64,000 nt of DNA from an uncultured Bacteroides sp. (GTDB lineage Bacteria > Bacteroidota > Bacteroidia > Bacteroidales > Bacteroidaceae). Location: positions 85,549-149,548 of the forward strand of contig CALUOR010000001.1 in the NCBI GenBank assembly GCA_944322285.1, written 5' to 3'. The position numbers were made by a program, and so were the translations under genes. The number at the start of each line of letters is the position of its first letter. Within the stretch, counting starts at the first letter, position 1. Below are positions 1 to 8,160 of this stretch, one piece after another. The notes under the pieces are model-generated. The model did not search any database. It worked only from the letters and a program-made list of their open reading frames with translations, and had not been told where the DNA came from.

Positions 1-413
1 TGAACGTGGGTGACATAGCCCCGGACGTATTCGTCCAAACTATGTCGGACTGGCAGCAACGGGACTATGCGGCCCCCAAGGGGAAATACCTGTTGCTGAG
101 CTTTTGGGCAAGCTACGATGCGCCGTCCCGGATGCTGAACGCAAGTTTGAGCAACGCGCTTCGCGAAGCGGCCCCTGACAATGTGGAAATGGTTTCCGTG
201 TCGTTCGACGAATACCGATCCGTCTTCGAGGAAACCGTTCGTAAGGACCGAATAGTGGCTCCGCTCTGTTTCGTAGAGACAGAGGGAGAAAACTCCGAGC
301 TTTATAAAGAGTTTCGTTTGAGCCGGGGTTTTACAAACTATTTATTGGATGATGCTGGTGTGATTATTGCCAAAAACATCTCTGCTACTGAGCTTTCGGC
401 TTATTTGGACTGA
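1..413 (+). CDS. thioredoxin-fold protein, 3' part only, lacking the CxxC motif
   Basis: The reading frame is open from the left edge and stops with TGA at 411-413, so the 5' end lies outside the window; a GTG at 6 is in frame but need not be the true start. The visible part begins with the VGDIAPD-type segment that opens TlpA/AhpC-like domains in Bacteroidales. It continues with a strand LLLSFWASYDAPSR where active members have WASWCGPCR, so both redox cysteines are absent. A later QLYKEFRL-like segment and a strand VIIAKN fit the end of a thioredoxin fold. I infer a redox-inactive, probably exported or membrane-attached thioredoxin-like protein. It points toward the rseC gene but is separated from it by about 380 bp. 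Confidence 0.7.
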   Translation, partial: NVGDIAPDVFVQTMSDWQQRDYAAPKGKYLLLSFWASYDAPSRMLNASLSNALREAAPDNVEMVSVSFDEYRSVFEETVRKDRIVAPLCFVETEGENSELYKEFRLSRGFTNYLLDDAGVIIAKNISATELSAYLD

Positions 414-476
414 TTGTTAAAAAATCAGGCTCCCTCGGATAAGAAGAAAGCAGTTGACAAGAGGAATGAATACAAC

Positions 477-527
477 AAAAAAGCCCCTTCCGCCGCTTGT
501 GGCAATGCAAGCATGCGGAGGGGGCTT
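477..527 (-). terminator. strong GC-rich hairpin with U-run on the minus strand
   Basis: AAGCCCCTTCCGC (481-493) pairs with GCGGAGGGGGCTT (515-527), and an inner stem GCTTG/CAAGC caps it. On the minus strand it is followed by a run of six T (plus-strand A477-482). On the plus strand there is no T-run. It therefore best ends a minus-strand transcript, and could serve weakly for the gene that ends at 413. Confidence 0.7.
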
Positions 528-665
528 CGTTATATCGTCACTTCATCGTCAGCCACGCCCCTTCGCCAAGTGTCCTATCGTGTAGGTCTTACGCTTGGTC
601 GTCCTATTTTAGTACGCGAACAGCAGGGACCCATTCGTACACACATACGCATATTAACTCATTTT
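477..665 (-). ncRNA. candidate structured RNA on the minus strand
   Basis: No convincing protein is encoded between 414 and 790. Read on the minus strand the stretch folds into successive stems: GTACGAA with TTCGCGTAC (plus 634-640 and 612-620); CCAAG with CTTGG (plus 594-598 and 566-570) enclosing CCTA/TAGG; and then the GC-rich terminator at 477-527. This order of two hairpins plus an intrinsic terminator with a U-run is what an independent small RNA of roughly 180-190 nt would show. I do not recognise the family. It lacks the tmRNA, SRP and RNase P signature sequences I know. No clear minus-strand TAnnTTTG box was found at a fitting distance, so the 5' end is a guess. Confidence 0.35.
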
Positions 666-732
666 TCTCCATTATTTTCCCTTGTATTTTAAAAAAACAT
701 CGTTTGCGTGCACAGAAAATAAGCAAGAATGA

Positions 733-762
733 TTTGTAGTTCACAAATTATGCTTAAATTTG
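733..762 (+). promoter_or_regulatory. Bacteroides-type promoter of the rseC-rnf operon
   Basis: TTTG at 733-736 and TAAATTTG at 755-762 are 18 bp apart and match the Bacteroidales consensus TTTG-N19-21-TAnnTTTG. Transcription would begin near 768-770, about 20 nt before the start codon at 791. Confidence 0.65.
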
Positions 763-790
763 CCGCGATTTGTAATGCACACTTTGCAAA

Positions 791-1210
791 ATGGCGGATA
801 CTATAAAACATCAAGGTATTGTGGAAAACATCGATGGTTCCCATCTGAAGGTTCGTATTGTCCAGACTTCGGCTTGTGCCGCGTGTAGCGCAAGAGGACA
901 TTGTTCTTCGGCCGACGCGAAAGAAAAGCTGATTGATGTGACTGACGCAGCTTTCGCTTCCTCTTGTAAGCCCGGTGACCACGTGTGGGTGGTGGGCGAG
1001 CTTTCCATGGGCAGGATAGCGGTTTTGTTGGCTTTTATCTTACCTTTCTTTTTGGTGGTGGTTTCCCTTTTTATATTTATGGCAGTATGGAAGGATGAGT
1101 TGCAGGCGGCTTTGTGCGCGTTGCTGCTGCTTATACCATATTATTATATATTATGGTTGAACCGGAAGAGGATAGGGAGGAAGTTCTCTTTTTCCGTCCG
1201 GCCGATGTGA
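791..1210 (+). CDS. rseC: RseC/MucC-family protein (SoxR-reducing system type)
   Basis: A 139-residue membrane protein. The N-terminal half holds a cysteine cluster (CAACSARGHC, about residues 29-38) typical of the RseC/MucC family, followed by a small beta domain (VWVVGELSMGRIAVLL). Two hydrophobic helices span roughly residues 77-100 and 105-123 and are separated by a short charged loop. In proteobacteria RseC assists the Rsx/Rnf complex that keeps SoxR reduced; in Bacteroidales the gene regularly heads the rnf operon, as here, 47 bp before rnfB. I infer an accessory or assembly role for the Rnf complex. The start is the ATG 20-odd bases after a good promoter. Confidence 0.85.
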   Translation: MADTIKHQGIVENIDGSHLKVRIVQTSACAACSARGHCSSADAKEKLIDVTDAAFASSCKPGDHVWVVGELSMGRIAVLLAFILPFFLVVVSLFIFMAVWKDELQAALCALLLLIPYYYILWLNRKRIGRKFSFSVRPM

Positions 1211-1257
1211 GGGAAGGAAATTCAAAATAATAATCAATTAAATAACTAACTAATTTT

Positions 1258-2214
1258 ATGAATGTAATTCTGATTGCAGTGATTTCGTTGGGAGTGATAG
1301 CCCTGGTGTCAGCGGCTATCTTGTATGTCGCTTCCAAGAAATTCGCCGTGTATGAAGATCCGCGGATTGGCCAGGTGGCGGCTGTATTGCCCCAGGCAAA
1401 CTGCGGCGGATGTGGTTATCCGGGTTGTAGCGGATTTGCCGCCGCTTGTGTGAAGGCAGGTTCGCTGGAAGGCAAACTTTGTCCGGTGGGTGGGCAGCCC
1501 GTCATGGAGAAAGTGGCCGAGATTCTGGGCTTGACCGTTGCGGCTTCCGAACCGAAGGTTGCAGTGGTGAGATGTAACGGTACGTGTGCCAACCGTCCTC
1601 GTACGAACCAGTACGATGGAACGAAGAGTTGCGCCATCGCTTCTTCGCTCTATGGTGGCGAGACGGGTTGTAGCTACGGATGTTTGGGCTGTGGCGACTG
1701 TGTGTCGGCCTGCTTGTTCGATGCTATCCACATGAATCCCGAAACGGGACTTCCCGAAGTGGACGAGGACAAGTGTACAGCCTGCGGTGCTTGTGCCAAG
1801 GCTTGTCCGCGTAACATCATCGAGATTCGTCCCAAAGGCAAGAAGTCACGTCGCGTGTACGTGCAGTGTGTCAACAAAGACAAGGGCGCCGTGGCCCGCA
1901 AGGCTTGTACCGTGGCTTGTATCGGTTGCGGCAAGTGCGTAAAAGTATGCGCTTTCGAGGCTATTACTTTGGAGAACAACTTGGCGTACATCGACCCGGA
2001 CAAGTGCAAGTCGTGCCGCAAGTGCGAGGAAGCCTGTCCGCAAAATGCCATTATCGCGCTGAACTTCCCGCCGCGTAAGCCTAAGACAGAAGAGGCAACT
2101 CCCGCTGTTGCTAAAGCTGAGCCGGCGAAGAAACCCGAAGCCCACAAAGCCGAGGCTCCGAAGGCAGAAGCCCCCAAGAATGAGGAAACCGAACTTCCGA
2201 AGGCCGAAGCCTAA
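1258..2214 (+). CDS. rnfB: Rnf complex subunit RnfB, multi-[4Fe-4S] ferredoxin
   Basis: Subunit B of the Rnf complex, which couples electron flow from reduced ferredoxin to NAD with Na+ or H+ export. An N-terminal membrane helix (about residues 3-25) is followed by the Fe-S domain with Cys49, Cys52, Cys57 and Cys75 (CGGCGYPGC). Four CxxCxxCxxxC ferredoxin motifs then follow, beginning near residues 142, 173, 221 and 250. The last 35-40 residues are a low-complexity tail rich in Ala, Lys, Pro and Glu with repeated KAEAPKAEAP-like units. That tail makes the protein (318 residues) longer than many homologues. Next in the operon is rnfC, 42 bp downstream. Confidence 0.96.
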   Translation: MNVILIAVISLGVIALVSAAILYVASKKFAVYEDPRIGQVAAVLPQANCGGCGYPGCSGFAAACVKAGSLEGKLCPVGGQPVMEKVAEILGLTVAASEPKVAVVRCNGTCANRPRTNQYDGTKSCAIASSLYGGETGCSYGCLGCGDCVSACLFDAIHMNPETGLPEVDEDKCTACGACAKACPRNIIEIRPKGKKSRRVYVQCVNKDKGAVARKACTVACIGCGKCVKVCAFEAITLENNLAYIDPDKCKSCRKCEEACPQNAIIALNFPPRKPKTEEATPAVAKAEPAKKPEAHKAEAPKAEAPKNEETELPKAEA

Positions 2215-2256
2215 ACAAACAACCCGAAATTAGAACGACTAAAATACAGTATTAGT

Positions 2257-3594
2257 ATGTTGAAAACATTTTCAATCGGTGGTGTTCATCCACACGAAAA
2301 TAAACTTTCAGCACATCAGCCCATCATCAAGGCCGACATCCCCGCAAAGGCTGTCATCTTGCTGAGCCAGCACATCGGCGCGCCTGCGAAACCGATTGTG
2401 GCCAAGGGAGATGTTGTGAAAGTAGGTACGAAGATTGCCGAACCGGGCGGCTTTGTATCAGCGGCCATCCACTCTTCGGTCAGCGGAAAGGTGGCCAAGA
2501 TTGATACCGTTATCGATGCCAGCGGCTATCCGAAACCTGCCATCTTCATCGATGTAGAAGGAGACGAATGGGAAGAGAGCATTGACCGCACCGACACATT
2601 GGTGAAGGAATGCAATCTGACTCCGGAGGAAATAGTAAAGAAGATTGCCGACTCAGGCATTGTTGGTATGGGTGGCGCTTGCTTCCCCACGCAGGTGAAG
2701 CTGTGTCCGCCTCCCGCTTTCAAGGCCGAGTGTGTCATCATCAACGCCGTAGAGTGCGAGCCTTACCTGACGGCCGACCATCAGCTGATGCTAGAACATG
2801 CCGAGGAAATCATGGTAGGCGTTACCATCTTGATGAAGGCTGTAAAGGTAAACAAGGCATATATCGGCATTGAGAATAACAAGCCCGATGCCATCCAACT
2901 GATGACGAAGGTTGCCTCTGCGTATACGGGCATTGAGGTTGTTCCTCTGCAAGTGAAGTATCCGCAAGGCGGTGAGAAGCAACTCATCGATGCCATCATC
3001 AAGCGTCAGGTGGCAGCCGGCGCGTTGCCTATCTCTACGGGTGCCGTGGTGCAGAATGTAGGTACGGCTTTCGCTGTTTACCAAGCCGTGCAGAAGAACA
3101 AGCCTTTGTTCGAGCGCGTAATTACCGTAACCGGCAAGTCGCTTGCCAAACCGTCCAATTTCCTGGCACGTATCGGCACACCGATGCAGCAGCTTATCGA
3201 TGCCTGCGGCGGTTTGCCCGAAGATACAGGCAAGATTATCGGCGGCGGTCCGATGATGGGTAAGGCATTGGTCAATACGGACGTGCCTACCGCCAAGGGA
3301 AGCTCCGGCATCCTGATAATGAACGACAAGGAAGCCAAGCGTGGCGAGGTTCAGCCGTGTATTCGTTGCGCCAAGTGCGTAAGTGCTTGCCCGATGGGTC
3401 TGGAGCCGTTCTTGCTTGCCACCGTGTCGGCTCACGGAGATTTCGAAAGAGTAGAGAAAGAAGACATCATGTCGTGTATAGAGTGTGGTTCCTGCCAGTT
3501 TACCTGCCCGTCCAACCGTCCGATGCTGGACTACATCCGCTTGGGCAAGAGCAAAGTGGGAGCGATGATACGTGCACGTCAAGCAAAAAAGTAA
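2257..3594 (+). CDS. rnfC: Rnf complex subunit RnfC
   Basis: A 445-residue NADH-side subunit of the Rnf complex that carries the flavin/NAD-binding fold related to Nqo1 (NuoF). The N-terminal RnfC barrel-sandwich domain (GGVHPHENK) is followed by the NAD/FMN fold with the Gly-rich GMGGACFPTQVKL and INAVECEPYLTADH segments around residues 140-175. A SLBB-like region comes next. Two [4Fe-4S] motifs lie near the C-terminus, CIRCAKCVSACP and CIECGSCQFTCP (about residues 368-420). There is no long C-terminal KA-rich extension such as enterobacterial RsxC has; here the Ala/Lys-rich tail is on RnfB instead. The next gene, rnfD, begins 17 bp downstream. Confidence 0.96.
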   Translation: MLKTFSIGGVHPHENKLSAHQPIIKADIPAKAVILLSQHIGAPAKPIVAKGDVVKVGTKIAEPGGFVSAAIHSSVSGKVAKIDTVIDASGYPKPAIFIDVEGDEWEESIDRTDTLVKECNLTPEEIVKKIADSGIVGMGGACFPTQVKLCPPPAFKAECVIINAVECEPYLTADHQLMLEHAEEIMVGVTILMKAVKVNKAYIGIENNKPDAIQLMTKVASAYTGIEVVPLQVKYPQGGEKQLIDAIIKRQVAAGALPISTGAVVQNVGTAFAVYQAVQKNKPLFERVITVTGKSLAKPSNFLARIGTPMQQLIDACGGLPEDTGKIIGGGPMMGKALVNTDVPTAKGSSGILIMNDKEAKRGEVQPCIRCAKCVSACPMGLEPFLLATVSAHGDFERVEKEDIMSCIECGSCQFTCPSNRPMLDYIRLGKSKVGAMIRARQAKK

Positions 3595-3611
3595 AGTAAA
3601 AGATTGAAATT

Positions 3612-4604
3612 ATGAATAAGTTAATCGTATCCCTTTCGCCCCATGTCCACAGCGATGACAGTGTGAAGAAGAACATGTACGGCGTGCTTATCGCGCTGAT
3701 ACCGGCTTTTCTGGTGTCGCTCTACTTCTTCGGACTGGGTGCGCTGATTGTTACGCTTACTTCCGTAGTGGCCTGTGTATTCTTTGAATGGGCCATCAGT
3801 AAGTACCTGCTGAAGAAAGAAACCACAACCATTACCGACGGTTCGGCCATCATCACCGGTGTGTTGCTGGCTTTCAACCTGCCGTCCAATCTGCCTATCT
3901 GGATTATTATCATTGGTGCATTGGTCGCTATCGGTGTGGGCAAGATGTCATTCGGCGGTTTGGGCTGCAACCCATTCAACCCCGCATTGGTAGGACGTGT
4001 GTTCCTGCTGCTGTCTTTCCCCGTGCAGATGACCAGCTGGCCGGCTGTAGGTCAGTTGACGGCTTATACCGATGCCACGACTACCGCCACTCCGCTGGCT
4101 GTGATGAAGGGTGTCATCAATGGTGCTCCCGGTTTCTCGCTCGACCAGCTTCCCGGTGCGTTCGACCTCTTGTTGGGCAATAATCCCGGTTGTATCGGTG
4201 AGGTTAGTGCCTTGGCATTGCTGCTGGGCTTAGTTTACATGTTGTGGAAGAAAATCATCACGTGGCACATTCCTGTATCTATCCTGGTGACGGTGTTCGT
4301 GTTCGGTTCCATCATGCACATGGCCAATCCGGAACTCTATGTTGACGGACTGACTCAACTGCTCTCCGGCGGTTTGATGCTGGGTGCTGTCTTCATGGCT
4401 ACCGACTATGTGACTTCGCCTATGAACCACAAAGGTATGCTTATTTACGGTGTATGTATCGGTCTGCTGACGGTCGTTATCCGTCTGTTCGGTGCTTACC
4501 CCGAAGGTATGTCGTTCGCCATTCTGATTATGAATGCGTTCACGCCGCTGATTAACACGTATGTCAAACCAAAACGCTTTGGGGAGGTAGCAAAGAAAAA
4601 ATGA
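3612..4604 (+). CDS. rnfD: Rnf complex subunit RnfD, membrane flavoprotein
   Basis: A 330-residue integral membrane subunit with about nine or ten hydrophobic helices. The family binds FMN covalently to a threonine in an S/T-G/T-A-T-P-L motif; here TTTATPLAV at about residues 157-165 fits. GGLGCNPFNPALVGR (about 117-131) is the conserved RnfD/NqrB loop, and ATDYVTSPMNHKG (about 263-275) the second. The C-terminus overlaps the rnfG start by four bases (ATGA), suggesting translational coupling. Confidence 0.96.
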   Translation: MNKLIVSLSPHVHSDDSVKKNMYGVLIALIPAFLVSLYFFGLGALIVTLTSVVACVFFEWAISKYLLKKETTTITDGSAIITGVLLAFNLPSNLPIWIIIIGALVAIGVGKMSFGGLGCNPFNPALVGRVFLLLSFPVQMTSWPAVGQLTAYTDATTTATPLAVMKGVINGAPGFSLDQLPGAFDLLLGNNPGCIGEVSALALLLGLVYMLWKKIITWHIPVSILVTVFVFGSIMHMANPELYVDGLTQLLSGGLMLGAVFMATDYVTSPMNHKGMLIYGVCIGLLTVVIRLFGAYPEGMSFAILIMNAFTPLINTYVKPKRFGEVAKKK

Positions 4605-5263
4605 AAAAGTTAGAATCATCCTTAAAGAACATGTTGCTGGTGCTGACGGGCGTGACCGCTGTCTCCGTAGCACTGCTGGCTTGGGTGAATGAGATTACCA
4701 AGGAACCGATTGCGGCCGCCAACGCCAAGACGCTGAGCGATGCCGTCAGCGCGGTGGTTCCCGGTTTTGACAACGACCCTATTGCCGATAAGAAGATGCA
4801 GGAAGTGAACGGTGTGCAATACGCTGTTTATCCGGCCACCAAGAGCGGTGAGTTTATTGGTGCGGCTGTCGAGGCTTCAGCTATGGGCTTCGGTGGCGAA
4901 CTGAAGGTGCTCGTAGGTTTCGATGCCCAGGGCAATGTCCTTGATTATTCGCTGTTGTCGCATGTGGAGACTCCGGGACTTGGCTCGAAAGCGGCCGACT
5001 GGTTTAAGAAAGGCGGCAAAGGCGACATCACCGGCAAGAATCCGGGCACGTCTCCGCTGACAGTAAGCAAGGATGGCGGCGAGATAGACGCCATTACGGC
5101 TTCCACCATTACCTCACGCGCATTCCTCAATGCCGTGAATGCCGCTTACGCCGCTTACGCCGGACAGAATACGGCTGACGGCGCTACCGGCGCGACTACG
5201 CAAAACAATGTTGAACAACCTGCTGACGAGTCTGCCCCCGCAGATTCCACCGGCGTTAAATAA
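4601..5263 (+). CDS. rnfG: Rnf complex subunit RnfG, covalent FMN protein
   Basis: A 220-residue subunit with an N-terminal membrane anchor (about residues 8-27) and an extracytoplasmic FMN-binding domain. HVETPGLGSKAADWF is the conserved flavin-domain loop. The segment DAITASTITS near residues 165-174 corresponds to the S/T-x-A-T/S-x-x-T/S site where FMN is joined to a threonine by a phosphoester bond in RnfG and NqrC. The residues after about 195 form a hydrophilic Ala/Asp/Thr-rich tail without a recognised domain. It overlaps rnfD by 4 bp and precedes rnfE by 15 bp. Confidence 0.95.
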   Translation: MKKLESSLKNMLLVLTGVTAVSVALLAWVNEITKEPIAAANAKTLSDAVSAVVPGFDNDPIADKKMQEVNGVQYAVYPATKSGEFIGAAVEASAMGFGGELKVLVGFDAQGNVLDYSLLSHVETPGLGSKAADWFKKGGKGDITGKNPGTSPLTVSKDGGEIDAITASTITSRAFLNAVNAAYAAYAGQNTADGATGATTQNNVEQPADESAPADSTGVK

Positions 5264-5278
5264 GAAAGGAGCAGCATT

Positions 5279-5863
5279 ATGAATAACTTTAAAGTGTTGA
5301 TGAACGGTATCATCAAGGAGAATCCTACATTTGTGCTTCTGCTGGGTATGTGTCCTACGTTGGGTACCACCTCTTCCGCCCTCAACGGTATGGGTATGGG
5401 ACTGGCCACCGCCTTTGTGCTCATTTGCTCCAATGTGGTAATTTCGGCCATCAAGAACCTGATACCCGACATGGTGCGCATTCCGGCGTTCGTAGTCGTT
5501 ATCGCTTCGTTCGTTACCCTGCTGCAGATGATTATGCAGGCTTACGTGCCGGCTCTGTATGCCACGCTGGGTCTGTTCATCCCGCTGATTGTGGTGAACT
5601 GTATCCTGTTGGGACGCGCCGAGGCGTTTGCCGCCAAGAATGGTCCTGTGGCTTCCATGTTCGATGGTATCGGCATGGGCTTGGGCTTTACGCTGGGTCT
5701 GACTACGTTGGGTGCCGTGCGCGAGTTGCTGGGTACCGGTAAGATTTTCGGCCTGACTATTTACCCCGAAGACTACGGTATGCTGACATTCGTTTTGGCT
5801 CCGGGCGCGTTCATTGCGTTGGGTTACCTCATCGCCATCGTAAACCGCCTGAGGAAAGCATAA
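5279..5863 (+). CDS. rnfE: Rnf complex subunit RnfE
   Basis: A 194-residue membrane protein with six predicted helices, of the RnfA/RnfE/NqrD/NqrE family. It opens with the family segment NPTFVLLLGMCPTLGTTSS and contains LIVVNCILLGRAEAFA near the middle. RnfA and RnfE are related, lie in the membrane in opposite orientation, and together hold an Fe-S centre between conserved cysteines; Cys25 and Cys108 here are candidates. It is preceded by an AAGGAG-like sequence, one of the few Shine-Dalgarno-like sites in the window. Confidence 0.95.
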   Translation: MNNFKVLMNGIIKENPTFVLLLGMCPTLGTTSSALNGMGMGLATAFVLICSNVVISAIKNLIPDMVRIPAFVVVIASFVTLLQMIMQAYVPALYATLGLFIPLIVVNCILLGRAEAFAAKNGPVASMFDGIGMGLGFTLGLTTLGAVRELLGTGKIFGLTIYPEDYGMLTFVLAPGAFIALGYLIAIVNRLRKA

Positions 5864-5901
5864 GCAAATGGTATTTCTCATTCTTATAATATAGATGTAA
5901 T

Positions 5902-6480
5902 ATGGAATATATCTTAATATTTATATCGGCAATCTTTGTAAACAACATCGTGTTGTCGCAATTCTTGGGTATCTGTCCGTTCCTGGGCGTTTCCAAGAAG
6001 ATTGATACGGCATTGGGTATGGCGGCAGCCGTGGCGTTCGTGCTGACCCTCTCTACGATTGTCACCTTCTTGATTCAGAAGTATGTGCTCGATGCGTTCG
6101 GTTTGGGTTATCTGCAGACCATTACCTTCATCTTGGTCATCGCCGCTCTGGTGCAGATGGTGGAGATTATCCTGAAGAAGGTATCCCCCTCGCTCTATCA
6201 GGCGTTGGGCGTGTTCCTTCCGCTGATTACGACCAACTGCTGCGTGCTGGGTGTGGCCATCCTGGTTATCCAGAAGGACTATGACCTGCTGACGGGAGTC
6301 GTTTACGCATTCTCCACGGCATTGGGCTTCGGACTTGCGCTGACCATCTTCGCCGGTATCCGCGAGCAGTTGAGCCTGGTGAACATACCAAAGGGCTTAC
6401 AGGGCACCCCCATCACCCTGATTACGGCCGGTCTGCTGGCCATGGCTTTCATGGGCTTCTCCGGAATCGTGAAACTTTAA
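5902..6480 (+). CDS. rnfA: Rnf complex subunit RnfA
   Basis: A 192-residue six-helix membrane protein, partner of RnfE. The family segments NNIVLSQFLGICPFLGVS at about residues 14-31 and PLITTNCCVLGVAILV near residues 108-123 are intact, including the two cysteines expected to bind the intramembrane Fe-S centre with RnfE. It is the last gene of rseC-rnfBCDGEA; hairpins and a T-run follow at 6491-6603. Confidence 0.96.
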   Translation: MEYILIFISAIFVNNIVLSQFLGICPFLGVSKKIDTALGMAAAVAFVLTLSTIVTFLIQKYVLDAFGLGYLQTITFILVIAALVQMVEIILKKVSPSLYQALGVFLPLITTNCCVLGVAILVIQKDYDLLTGVVYAFSTALGFGLALTIFAGIREQLSLVNIPKGLQGTPITLITAGLLAMAFMGFSGIVKL

Positions 6481-6490
6481 GAGGCTTGTC

Positions 6491-6603
6491 GCTCCGGCTG
6501 TGAGCCGGGAGGCGAGTGTTATACTTTTTTGCCTGTCGGCATTCCTTTTTAGGACGTATCCCACCCGGGCGCGCCATAAAAATGGATGCCGACAGGTTTT
6601 TTT
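6491..6603 (+). terminator. rnf operon terminator region
   Basis: A first hairpin (CTCCGGCT/AGCCGGGAG, 6492-6511) lies just after rnfA. The second has long arms CCTGTCGGCAT (from 6532) and GGATGCCGACAGG (6584-6596) and ends in a run of T. The long loop (about 40 nt) contains further self-complementary stretches. It very probably ends rnf transcription. Confidence 0.75.
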
Positions 6604-6610
6604 CTGCATT

Positions 6611-6645
6611 TTTGTAGATACTCTAAAATAAAATGCCTACATTTG
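6611..6645 (+). promoter_or_regulatory. galE promoter
   Basis: TTTG at 6611-6614 and TACATTTG at 6638-6645; the spacing of 23 bp is slightly longer than usual. The start codon follows about 38 nt downstream. Confidence 0.5.
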
Positions 6646-6683
6646 TACCTAACAAAAAATAACCTATAAAAAGATCTATTTTT

Positions 6684-7724
6684 ATGAAAGAGAGAATATT
6701 GGTAACAGGCGGAACCGGATACATCGGTTCGCATACCGTAGTCGAGCTTCAGAACGCAGGGTATGAAGTAGTTATAATTGACAATCTGTCGAACTCTAAC
6801 GCAGATGTAGTGGACAACATTGAGAAAGTGTCGGGTATCCGTCCTGCATTCGAGAAGTTGGATTGCTTGGACTATGCCGGACTCGATGCTATGTTCGAGA
6901 AGTACAAAGGCATCAAGGCCATTATCCACTTTGCCGCAAGCAAGGCGGTAGGCGAGTCGGTACAGAAGCCTCTGATGTACTACCGTAACAATCTGGGTTC
7001 GCTCATCAATCTGCTGGAGCTGATGCCGAAGCATGGTGTAGAGGGTATTGTATTCTCGTCTTCTTGTACCGTGTACGGCCAGCCCGACCCCGAAAACCTG
7101 CCTGTAACTGAGAAAGCTCCCATCAAGAAAGCCGAATCTCCTTACGGAAATACGAAGCAGATTAACGAGGAAATCATTCAGGACACGGTAGCCTCCGGCG
7201 CTCCCATCAACGCCATCCTGTTGCGCTACTTCAACCCCATTGGCGCGCATCCCACGGCATTGCTGGGCGAGCTTCCCAACGGTGTTCCGCAGAACTTGAT
7301 TCCTTACCTGACCCAGACCGCCATCGGCATCCGCGAAAAACTGACCGTGTTTGGCGATGATTACAGCACGCCGGACGGTTCCTGCATCCGCGACTTCATC
7401 AACGTGGTAGACCTGGCCAAGGCTCACGTAGTGGCCATCGACCGCATCCTGAACAAGAAGCAGAAAGCCAAAGTGGAAGTATTCAACGTAGGTACAGGTC
7501 GCGGACTTTCCGTATTGGAGCTGATTCACGCTTTCGAGGCTTCTACCGGTGTGAAGTTGAACTATCAGATTGGACCCCGCCGCGCCGGCGACATCGAGCA
7601 AGTATGGGCCGACCCCACTTTGGCTAATACCGAGTTGGGCTGGAAGGCGGAAACAAGCATTGAAGACACGCTGCGTTCTGCATGGAACTGGCAGCTGAAG
7701 CTTCGTGAAAGAGGTATACAATAA
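6684..7724 (+). CDS. galE: UDP-glucose 4-epimerase GalE
   Basis: A 346-residue cytoplasmic enzyme of the extended short-chain dehydrogenase family that interconverts UDP-glucose and UDP-galactose in the Leloir pathway and for glycan synthesis. The NAD-binding GGTGYIGSH lies at about residues 7-15. The active site has the SSSCTVYG strand (about 125-132) and the Tyr-x-x-x-Lys pair in SPYGNTK (about 149-155). The NPIGAHP and GSCIRDFINV segments form the usual substrate-binding loops. The length is normal. It has its own promoter and terminator, so it is monocistronic. Confidence 0.95.
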   Translation: MKERILVTGGTGYIGSHTVVELQNAGYEVVIIDNLSNSNADVVDNIEKVSGIRPAFEKLDCLDYAGLDAMFEKYKGIKAIIHFAASKAVGESVQKPLMYYRNNLGSLINLLELMPKHGVEGIVFSSSCTVYGQPDPENLPVTEKAPIKKAESPYGNTKQINEEIIQDTVASGAPINAILLRYFNPIGAHPTALLGELPNGVPQNLIPYLTQTAIGIREKLTVFGDDYSTPDGSCIRDFINVVDLAKAHVVAIDRILNKKQKAKVEVFNVGTGRGLSVLELIHAFEASTGVKLNYQIGPRRAGDIEQVWADPTLANTELGWKAETSIEDTLRSAWNWQLKLRERGIQ

Positions 7725-7742
7725 ATAGATGAATATATATAA

Positions 7743-7775
7743 GTGGCAGATAATGCCTAATGGGGGCATTTGCCA
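7743..7775 (+). other. hairpin after galE
   Basis: TGGCAGATAATGCC and GGGCATTTGCCA form an imperfect stem 18 bp after the galE stop, without a clean T-run. The sequence from here to 7927 contains no credible gene. Confidence 0.4.
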
Positions 7776-7927
7776 TTGTTGTGGTGCAATTTGCTTGTAT
7801 TTCCGGTGTATGTGAATATGCGGGAAATCGTTTCAGCTCTCCTCCCGACAACGTGTGGAGGAAAAAGTCCTGAAAAGGCATATTTGCATAGTAGTTTTGT
7901 CGTGTTTTATTTTGTGTTTGTGTTTTG

Positions 7928-7960
7928 ATAGGCTTTGTCGTGAGACAAGGCCTATTTTTT
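7928..7960 (+). terminator. intrinsic terminator, probably of galE
   Basis: ATAGGCTTTGTC pairs with GACAAGGCCTAT around a GTGA loop and is followed by six T. Confidence 0.8.
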
Positions 7961-7978
7961 GTGCCTGCGCTGATAAGC

Positions 7979-8125
7979 AATGATTCGCTAATTTAATGAA
8001 GAATTAAGAATGATGAATGAAGAATGGCAACGGAACTCTCCTCCTTCCGGAAGGAGGGGAGTTGATTACTCTAATTCTTCATTCTTAATTCATCATTCTT
8101 CATTTAATCGCTAAATTATCATTTA
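7979..8125. repeat. composite palindromic intergenic element 1 (7-bp arm repeats)
   Basis: The outer ends are AATGATTCGCTAATTTA (7979-7995) and TAAATTATCATTTA (8112-8125). The left arm (7994-8025) is a tandem of 7-bp units ATGAAGA, ATTAAGA, ATGATGA, ATGAAGA; the right arm (8072-8107) is their inverted counterpart. The core is a hairpin, AACTC-T-CCTCCTTCC with GGAAGGAGG-G-GAGTT (8033-8064). The core differs from that of elements 2, 4 and 5 while arms and ends are shared. Confidence 0.75.
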
Positions 8126-8160
8126 CCCCTGCAACAGCCCGAAAAAACCGTAAAATTCAC

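Noticed and set aside
414-692. Plus-strand small protein after the thioredoxin-like gene
   Set aside because: The frame crosses the GC-rich terminator and is full of atypical codons; the RNA reading on the other strand is better supported.
689-982. Long minus-strand open frame across the rseC promoter and 5' half of rseC
   Set aside because: It lies opposite a well-supported gene and promoter, has no family features, and would contradict the consensus promoter at 733-762.
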